Source: Cristatella mucedo
Taxonomy: Eukaryota; Bryozoa; Phylactolaemata; Cristatellidae
Reading direction: 5' to 3'
NCBI GenBank assembly: GCA_009760855.2
Contig: WPIO01000163.1
Location: forward strand, 637,364 to 701,363
DNA: 64,000 nucleotides
This document shows, in pieces, positions 56,385 to 64,000 of this stretch. The position numbers and the translations under genes are program-made. The notes under the pieces were generated by a model that was not told where the DNA came from, searched no databases, and saw only the letters and a program-made list of their open reading frames with translations. The stretch's first letter is position 1, and each line of letters opens with the position of its first letter.

Positions 56385-57445
56385 ACCGCTATCAGTGACT
56401 CTTTTGAGATGGCTGACGTAGCCAACGGGGATAAATGTCCGGTCACACTGCTGCAGCTCATAACCACTAGTTTCCCTCAAGTCAGAAGTGATCTACCATC
56501 GGAATGACCAGATTGTTTTTATTTACGGGATGTCTTTCGCCACCAAGCTGGCATCGTATTGAAAGGTGAGCTCATGACGATTCCAAGATAACCACGGAAA
56601 CTAAACGGAAGAGCCCACAGTATGCTCGCATGGAATACGATAGGACCATGAGAACTGCTTACCAGACCAAGTAATGGCAAAGCATGGTTAAGCAAAAGCG
56701 TCAAGAATTTTACTGCTTGCCAGACGAATAAGCCCATGCAGCCAAAGGAGAGTTTCCTGGGACATGACGTGGCGGCAATGACGGTATATCTAGAAACAGG
56801 TAGCAGCGGACATCTTTAATTTTGAAGGTCGACCTTATCTGACTACTGGCGACTTATTCACTTTTTATTGAAGTCTAAAGGCTTGAAAAGACCTCATCGG
56901 CCTATGGTATCATTCTCCATCCGATGGCCCACTAGCAGGCTATAGCGTCCTATAGTAGTTGGTCGCCTTTAACAGGCCACAGCTCACACCGGCCATATTC
57001 CGGCGGTTAAACGAGGGCTGGAACTCACAGTTCCTCAGATTCTCGCGATTATTTTCTCAGTCTAACGAGGAGGCCGAGTCGGTCGTCGAGATAGTTAGAC
57101 GAATTATGCAACATGCTAGTCGCGAGTACTTGGACCAAGTCCTGGCCATGCTTGATATTTGGAACACACCTCGACCGGATTCGCAATGCAGTCCAGTGCA
57201 GATGTCGTTTAGCAAGCTGATCCACTCCGTATATATCCATCTCAATATTTCGCCTGTCGTTCCAACATCCAGCGATTGGCCAGCCGTCTGCGGCAGAAGT
57301 CGTGATAGCGATATAACTGGAATTTGTCAAAGGTCTCTGCGAATCCGAAGCAAGAGATACAGGAATGTGCTTTCTGATGAACAGCCTCAAGAAGGCTCCG
57401 ACTTCACAAACCACGGTAACCGGTCCTACTTCGTCTAGAATCGTG
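56385..57445 (+). mobile_element. Ty3-type LTR retrotransposon remnant: integrase region, plus strand
   Basis: Frame-broken but ordered blocks: LLQLITTSFPQVRSDLPSE and FYLRDVFRHQAGIVLKGELM (linker before integrase), TIPR, then ACQTNKPMQPKESFLGHDV (zinc-finger CxxC end and the conserved QPKEPL stretch), DIFNFEGRPYLTTGDLFTFY (start of the catalytic core, cf. DLF.F.GR.YL...D in the family), then after decay DIWNTPRPDSQCSPVQMSF (the NTP...SPAQ block of the integrase C-terminal half). This matches the K02A2.6-like group of Ty3 polyproteins. No LTRs found. The 159-codon open frame at 56959-57438 is the best preserved stretch. Confidence 0.75.
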
Positions 57446-57529
57446 CAGGACCTTTCTGCTAATAATACAAGCGACACATTTACCCCAAACCAGGAATAGC
57501 AGAGTAAGCTCACAGAAACATAGACGTCA

Positions 57530-58560
57530 TTGAAAGCTTAAGTAAGAAGACTGCCTTTAGAGCTAGCATTACATCTGATCACTGTTTCCGATTAGTTGGT
57601 GTCTAGCAATGCGGCTTGCACAATTTCTTAACTAGCTCCCTGGTTCTGTCTAAGGGCAGTGATAGCCCCGGAGGTAAGGTGCTGCTCTTCACGACTGAGG
57701 TCTCGGTATCCGAATCCTGCAGTGGGCGATTCTTTATTGCCAAATTCATATGGCGGTGATAGCCACTAAATCGCTTCTGCCTCCATACAGATGACGCTGC
57801 TAAATCAGCTACTTAACATTTTTTTCTAAATTACTGTCACTTTTAATGACTATGTTATCGGACAGAGCCAATAATTCTGCACAGCTGGTGATGAATTTGG
57901 CCTTGCACTAGATAACAAATTTCACCTCTTCTGCCCTTTGTCTCATTCGGTGAATCAGCTGAGATGGCTTCCAGCTGATCAACGAATACAGAGCAAAAGT
58001 CTTATAATGAATGACCTGCAAGGCTCGCCATTGCTTGGCTACTTCACAAAACGCTGAACTGCTGTATCGTGTTTAACGTTCTTGCAACCTTGTCTCGGTC
58101 AGCAACTAAGTTCGTTAGGGAGCCAAGCCGAGACCGTTTCCTCCGGATGCAACCACTTGTCTTCGCAATTCTTTGTTTACGAGAGCAGTTCCTGTGACGT
58201 GAGCCATCGTTGAGCTAACGATTACCCGTGTCAGGAGGCATCTTCCTGCTTTACACGAAGGCAGCAGAATGCCTTCGCCATCACTTCAGATGGAGATTCA
58301 AAGACAACCATTGAGTGAGTAGCTCGGACCCTAGCACAGTCGGACAGTACTATCTCATTTGTTCTTTGTAAATATACTGAGCTCAGCGCCCACACGGTCT
58401 CTACGGAAAATACATTGGCCGTTTTGTTCATACGCTTAAAGAGTTTAGGCTAGAGAGACTTTCGCTCTGCAGGTCGTAGACTGTGGAACTCATTTTCTTG
58501 AATCTGAGGCAACGGCAGTGGAGATCCATTACGTTACATTGCATTTGCAATAAGCAAAAG
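57530..58560 (+). mobile_element. LINE family B, old decayed copy interrupted by SINE-A
   Basis: GAAAGCTTAAGTAAGAAGAC, TTCTTAACTAGCTCCCTGGT and TCTGTCTA match the B thumb region. After the SINE, GCTGAGATGGCTTCCAGCTG, ATCAACGAATACAGAGCAAA, GCTCTGCAGGTCGTAGACTG and TTACGTTACATTGCATTTG match the C-terminal region and possibly the tail. Heavily mutated. Confidence 0.65.
57654..57824 (+). mobile_element. SINE-A copy within old LINE B
   Basis: Head GGCAGTGATAGCCCCGGAGG, TAAGGTGCTGCTCTTCACGA; B-box region GGTATCCGAATCCTGCAGTG; GGGCGATTCTTTATTGCC; GGCGGTGATAGCCACTAAAT; T-rich tail. A 5-bp TCTAA at 57649-57653 and 57825-57829 may be the target-site duplication (weak, next to a T-run). Confidence 0.8.
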
Positions 58561-59459
58561 GCGCCATATCCGTTTATGAAGCTGCAGCATCTGCAAGCAG
58601 AATTTCCCTGGCATTGCGACCAATTCATGTCTTGTGCATTGTGCTAAACATTAGCTAGAAACCTTGGGGGTCGTACAAATTCATGTGTTAGTTTATAATA
58701 ATGATCAGAGTTCAACGTTGTAGAGACCTCAAAATGAATATTCTATTTTCAAAATTAGTTGCATTTTCTGTTCCTGAATGCAGATTAAACATTCCGGATT
58801 TTTCAGTCAACCCATGAAGTCACAGACGTTTGAGTGGATGACGATTTCATAGCTCAATAGATTCACAGTGACCATGATATCGCCATCTGTTGCCCAGACT
58901 CTTTCATGAGAGATGCCAAAATTTGTAACAAGCTCATTTACATTGTGGTTTAAATAATTCTGCAGTTGTTTTGTCAAGGCGATCTTCGTTTGGTGGATGA
59001 TTACCTCTGAGAAGGGAGCCTTGGATTTGTGATGCTATTGAGATGTAGTTGATGGCAAGGAGGTAGCTATTCCCATCGCTTCGTTTGCTGCAGCAACCCG
59101 CTCCCCAACAATCCCTGTTATGACCGCTCGACACTCATTTGTTCGGGTAGCTCCAAAATGATTGCCGAATCTGGGCCTTAGGCAACACCAGTCCACGTGA
59201 AACGCCAGGGCGTGGGATTTCCACGAGCGATTAGCATGTACAATTCTAGATTTCTCGTTCGATGAAGATCGAACGCGACGTCACATCTTAAAGTTCATTT
59301 TCAGATGCATACGTATCTTACCCAGGGACCGGAGCTTGACTGAGTTATTTTTTGTCCCATGTCGTTCTAAAGCGAGACCCTGTCATCAGGTTACCGCGCA
59401 ACTTCACGGGCTCTGAGATTAGCTGGCTACTTCATGTCAAAAGCAGAGACATGTAAAAT
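58561..59459. other. Unassigned sequence
   Basis: No gene or repeat recognised. Its position downstream (in minus sense) of the Ty3 integrase makes decayed 3' pol or LTR possible, but I see no motif. Confidence 0.35.
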
Positions 59460-62165
59460 TCTCTAACCTAAAGGTGAATGTCTAAAATACGTGGGTGCAT
59501 ATCTGTGAAATATTTTGGATCACTAATAGCTTGCTGCTCAAATGTGGCATTCCTGTTAGAAGATCTGATGGTTTCCTGATTTTCCGACCCACCATCCATT
59601 TTGCATGAGTACACTCTGTAGATTTTCATTCTGCTGAACGAAACGCCATCAGCAAAGGCAGGAAAAACGAATCCCAATTGTCCTGCTTTTTTCTAGACCA
59701 TTCTGCGATACCCTGAACCAGCATTCTATAATAGTGCTCTACCACACCATTCGATTTTGGACGTAGGGACTTGATCTTCGTTCTATGGATGCCTAAGAGC
59801 TTGAGGCACTGATTAAAAGTTCCGTTCTCACTCGAATGCAATTCATCTGGCTGGCCAAAACAGTAAAAGGAATCTCATGCGTCATGGGCAGTTGGCAGTG
59901 GCCTTTTAGTCAGGAATCGTAATCTATCCAGATACATATGTACTTGCCACCGTGCTTGGTGCTAGCGAACAGGCCAGAAACATCAAGAGTGACTCTTTCC
60001 ATCTGAGTGCCCATATGATAAATCAGTGGTGGTGCTCTCAGATGTACCTTATACCCCTTATCGGCATAACAAGCGTGGAAGTATTTGCACAACTCTTCTA
60101 TATTGCTACGCAAGAACCCAATTGAAACGCTGCTTCAGGTGATTCAGTGCCCATCCTAACCTTTATGTGTCCACGTTCGAGCTTATCACGAGCTTCAGTC
60201 ATAACTAACCTTCCTGGGCGCTACGATTATTATCAGGAAATTGAGAGATAAAAACTTCCTCCGTAGCACTCCTAGCTGGTATTTAAGCATTTCTCATTAC
60301 AACTAGTAATACTTTTTGGCTTTGCTATGGGGAAATAGTTTCCTGAGCTGGCGACGTCTGTTTTCTCATAAGTGGGCGCAGGTCTTCATCAACCTTCTGC
60401 TTACATGCCATATTCCCAAACATTCTTAATCTTATTCAGCCGTACTCGGGTAGCAGGCAACAATAATTAATCTTCTTCCTTACTGGCACAATGCTGGCAC
60501 TCACCAGTAAAAAGTCTGTAACTGAAGCTGTCGGCGTGCCCATGGGAAGTTACGGCTCTATGCTGTATCTTGCAGTCATATTGGTCTCATTATCCAACAC
60601 ACTGAGCCAGCTCACCCTACAGGTATTTCAGGGTGCAAAGCAATTTTAAGAGCAGCATGGTCAGTGCGAATCGTAAAAGTAGCCCAGCACAGGTATGGAT
60701 GGAGGTTCGCCAAACGTTTTGTTATGGCTAAAGATCCTTCCTTGTGACGAAGTAATTATTTTCTGGATCACCCATGGCCTTACTGAAACAAGTCTCCACT
60801 TGCTAATGCCCATCCCTGGACTGGGACAGCACCCCAACCGACAATCGCCTCGTGGTTTCTGACGTCGCAGTCGAGTATTTTAGGGGCAGACGGGTCCGGA
60901 AAATTAAGGAAAGTTATGTTGTCAGCATTCTCGCTAGCCGCTCAGTTCCATACTGTCTCTCGTGATCACATTAATCTAATTTTAAAACCAGGCGAACTTT
61001 TCAACTGGGTCTTTCAATGGGTAAAGCCATGTTTGAGCCGCATCGTTAGTGTGGATCGTGAAACCAGCTCGATGCAGGTATGCCTGAATATTTTTCAGAC
61101 TTCTTATAATAGCTAACCAGTCCTTCCTCATGATAAAGTAATTTCTCTGTGTACTACTTAGGACCTTACTGAAATAAGTTACTAGTTTCGCAAGCCTATT
61201 GACTGTGGAAGAACCTCACCGATCCCGCTGTTGCTAGCTTTCAATTCTAGTATATAGGGACTCGATGGGTCCAAGGAATTCATAGCGGGTGCAGTCACCA
61301 ATTCTTATTTCAAGTTTTTGAATGCAGCATAGGCTGCTTTCGGTCATTCACAAAATACACTATTTCGCATAATTAGGTAAATAGATGCAGCTATGGAAGC
61401 AAGCCCCTTCACAATAAGCCGATAGTACGTTCTTAAACCAAGAAAGCTGTGCACTTGCCCTGCGTTTCTTGCAGGAGGCCAGCCTACCACAGCTGCTACT
61501 TTATCCGGATTGATTCTTACCCCAATTTCCCTACATCGCGTTCTAAATACTCTACTTTCTTTCTGAAAAGGTGAGAATTCTTAGTTAAGTGGCCAACTAG
61601 TAACCAAGCAAGTAATATGCGATCTCGTACTTCTAGTTACCTCTCCAGCTTCTGCTTACAAGAATGACCACAACCAATCACGTCATACAAACAAATCAGA
61701 GAGTTCCTCTGATTGCGACCTCCGAAAGCTCTCATCAGCAGCTCAAATGTGGCTACTGCAGTGCACAAACCTAATGACATCACCAATTTCCAGCACACTT
61801 CCCATAGGAAAAAGCCGTGTTAGTCTATATTTATCAGCAATTATTGCTTAATTATACCTAGATTTCAGATCAAGTGTAGGGAAAAACTATCAGCTTATTT
61901 ATTAGCCTATTTTACATAGCAACAGAAGACCCTTTACGACAATCGCCACTGCTTGCAGCGAGAATAAATAATCGCTCAACAGCTGGATTCGAACCCAAGA
62001 CCACGGTCCCGAGGTCGTGACAAGCAAACATCTTATTCATTGTGCCATCATGGCGAAACAACCATTTAGAGTCTGAAGGTATATCTAGGGTATAGTAAAT
62101 CTGCTGCACTGCATACGGATCCTTCTCCATTACGTTATTACCGCCCTTAAGTCTAGGCAGCATCC
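59460..62165 (-). mobile_element. Ty3-type LTR retrotransposon remnant: RT, two RNase H-like segments and integrase, minus strand
   Basis: Minus-strand order: RT at about 61880-61330 (TLDLKSRY near 61874; GVRINPDKVAAVVGWPPARN; QVHSFLGLRTYYRLIVKGLA). First RNase H-like segment at about 61270-60985 (LDPSSPYILELKASNSGIGE, then YLHRAGFTIHTNDAAQTWLY). Second RNase H-like segment at about 60897-60615 (PDPSAPKILDCDVRNHEAIV, then NLHPYLCWATFTIRTDHAAL). Integrase at about 60113-59626: zinc-finger-like KYFHACYADKGYKVHLRAPP, core ERVTLDVSGLFASTKHGGKY, then ELHSSENGTFNQCLKLLGIH and PKSNGVVEHYYRML. Many stops and frameshifts. A SINE-A (61885-62057) lies in the RT region, and possible RT sequence continues to 62165. 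No LTRs identified. Confidence 0.8.
61885..62057 (-). mobile_element. SINE-A copy, minus strand, inside the Ty3 remnant
   Basis: Plus strand: TTATTAGCCTATTTTACATA, GCAACAGAAGACCCTTTACG, central block CGCCACTGCTTGCAGCG, reverse B box GGATTCGAACCCAAGACC, palindrome remnant CCACGGTCCCGAGGTCGTG, then GTGCCATCATGGC. Confidence 0.85.
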
Positions 62166-62174
62166 TATTTTTAT

Positions 62175-64000
62175 AAATTAAAACTTCGAACTTTGCCAGA
62201 TAGTTCCAGTCTGGTTTTTAGAGCTAATTGATCCACAGAGTCAACTTTGCTTTGGGTGTATTATGACCTACTTTGGAATTCAGACTGTGGTAGAGTATCT
62301 CTGCTTGTTTTGCCCGATCTTTCGGCAGCTTTGATACTATAGATCATCAAGTTTTTCTTGTGCACCCCTAATCTCGCTCGGGCATCACAGGCACTGCGTT
62401 GGAATTGTTCAGGTTCTACATCAGTGGGGGACTCCAGAGAATTAGTATGAATGCACAAATCATCCAAGGAACCTCTGAAATCTGGGGTACCTCAGGGCTC
62501 CATGCTTGGCGCAGTTATTTTTACGGTATATACTCTCCCTCTTGCCAATGTGATCGCAGGGCACATTCCAAGCTGTCACTTCTATACAGATGACGCTCAG
62601 CTGTGCTTTTTTTAGATCCCTCGAAGCCATCCACCCCGCCGAATTTTGCTCAACTAACATGCTTAATGTATTAATGACATCTACAGAGTGGTTGGCAGCA
62701 AACCTTCTTAAATTGCCAAGTTATAAAACTAATTCACTAGTTATTCAGAGATTGGAAAGGCTGACTCTCAAAATTGGCTCTGCCAACATATTTCCTGTTG
62801 CATCAGCTCGAAATCTAGGTGTCATATTCCAAAGCGACCTCTCGTTAGACGACCATATCAGCTCCACAGTCAAATCTGCCTATTTTCAGCTCCGTAACAT
62901 TGCTAAAATTCGGGCTTGTTTAGATAAGGATACCACGTCCAAGCTGGTCCATGCATTCGTCACATCCCGTCTCGACTTCTGTAACTCACTGCTTACTGGC
63001 CTACCAGCATGTGCGATCAGGTGATTGCAAAAGCTGGTGCAAAACTCGGCAGCTAGACTTGTCTGTCGTGAGCGCCGTAGTTGCCACGTTACTCCACTTC
63101 TCGCCAACCTGCACTGGCTACCAGTCAAGCAACGGATTGACTTCAAGGTTTTTTCGCTCACTTTTAGGTCCCTTCATTCTATGGCTCCAGCCTATCTCTC
63201 AGATATACACCCCCATCAGGCCAAGCATCGTACCACCCGCTTTTCGGAATCCAACAGTCTACAAATACGCCGTACAAACCTAAAATCCTTTGGAGAACGT
63301 GCATTTAGTTCGTATGCTCCCAAAGCCTGGAACTCCCTCCTGACCTGCGTCAGAACATCCCCTGACCTGACCACATTTAAAAGGAAACTAAAAAGACACC
63401 TATTTAGGATAGCATTTAGTGGGTCCCTGTGATTCGTCTTTGATGTGCTTATGCGTGCTGACACTGTGCATGCTGCCACTAACCACATTTGCATGCTGAC
63501 CCTGTGCATGTCACCCCTAACCATATTAGGGTGCTTTATCAAGTGCATTATTATTATTATTATATTATTAGTTATTGGAAAACCATGTGTGATTTGGAAA
63601 TTGGAAAGGCTAACACTCAATATCGGCTATGCAAGCATATCTTCTGTTAAATGTGCACAAAATGTAGGTGTCATGTTCCAAAGTGACCTTTCATTAGGCG
63701 CCTATATCAGCTCCAAGGTCAAGTCTGCCTACTTTCAGCTACATAATATTGATGAAATTCGGGCTTGATTAGACAGGGATATTATATCTAACTTTGTCCA
63801 CGCATTTGCAAAATCCCGTTTTGACTTCTGAAACTCACTTCTTGCTGGTCTACCGGCCTGTGCAATCAGGGCTTTACAACAGGTGCGAAACTCTAAAGCT
63901 AGGCTTGTCTGACGTGAGAATTGCAGTTGCCACATCAAACCACTTCATGCTAACCGGCACTCGCTCCCACTCAAGCAAGGCATCGAATTTCATGCCCTGT
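62175..64000 (+). mobile_element. Older LINE family A split by a younger LINE A, running off the right edge
   Basis: The left part (62175-62744) is decayed RT (AGTTCCAGTCTGGTTTTTAG, GGTACCTCAGGGCTCCATGC; catalytic region ACTTCTATACAGATGACGCT encodes YTDDAQL). It ends at TNSLVI. The right part resumes at 63569 with VIGKPCVIWKLERLTLNIG and continues to the window end (DEIRA, then CHIKPLHANRH-like C-terminal codons). Frames are broken throughout. Confidence 0.85.
62745..63568 (+). mobile_element. Younger LINE family A nested in an older copy, with TAGTTAT duplication
   Basis: Starts at the RT thumb (QRLERLTLKIGSANIFPV), continues through the C-terminal region with one CpG-type TGA at 63022-63024 and a 3-base AAA insertion just after it. 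A shortened 3' UTR runs directly from CCCCTAACCATATTA to GGGTGCTTTATCAAGTGC, so the 5' arm of the stem-loop is deleted. The (ATT)n tail ends at 63568. TAGTTAT occurs at 62738-62744 and 63569-63575. Confidence 0.9.

Noticed and set aside
56959-57438. 159-codon frame as an independent host gene
   Set aside because: Its C-terminal part contains NTPRPDSQCSPVQMSF, a Ty3 integrase block, and sequence upstream adds further integrase motifs in other frames; it is a retrotransposon remnant.

Overview
The window is nuclear DNA from an animal, most likely an invertebrate; I cannot name the species. The evidence is GT-AG introns, LINEs of the L2/CR1 superfamily, tRNA-derived SINEs, Ty3-type LTR retrotransposon remnants, and very abundant GA/CT, GACAGA, TA and TG microsatellites. 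There are no operons, no closely packed genes and no bacterial or phage signals.

Only one host gene is confidently supported: a three-exon GNAT-type acetyltransferase (42378-46208, + strand, 333 codons plus stop). A TATA-like box lies upstream, and the acetyl-CoA-binding motif is assembled across the second splice junction. A broken paralogue of its last exon lies 20 kb upstream on the same strand (22293-23038). Two weaker coding candidates are a possible terminal exon at the left edge (3-140) and a possible internal exon at 41400-41534.

Nearly everything else recognisable is retroelement. LINE family A has a single ORF2 with APE endonuclease and reverse transcriptase, a 3' stem-loop and an (ATT)n tail. 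It is present in about twenty copies, mostly 5'-truncated; the longest is 17740-21676. LINE family B is related but has an (ACATT)n tail; its best copy is 28650-31205. SINE-A (about thirteen copies) has a tRNA-like head with a perfect 11-bp hairpin plus a second hairpin whose changes stay pairable in the sense RNA. SINE-B (three copies) joins a Ser/Leu-tRNA-like head to a tail copied from LINE A. Two Ty3 remnants lie at 56385-57445 (+) and 59460-62165 (-); the second seems to carry two RNase H domains in a row.

The layout is strongly nested. Family A copies sit inside older family A copies (39487-40456; 62745-63568; 5502-5736), family B sits inside A (18624-19058), and SINEs sit inside LINEs (53409-53598; 57654-57824; 51548-51715). 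In several cases the interrupted sequence can be read across the insertion, so target-site duplications are directly visible. Between these elements are stretches in which I recognise nothing.

All homology statements come from reading motifs and comparing copies within the window; no database search was possible.
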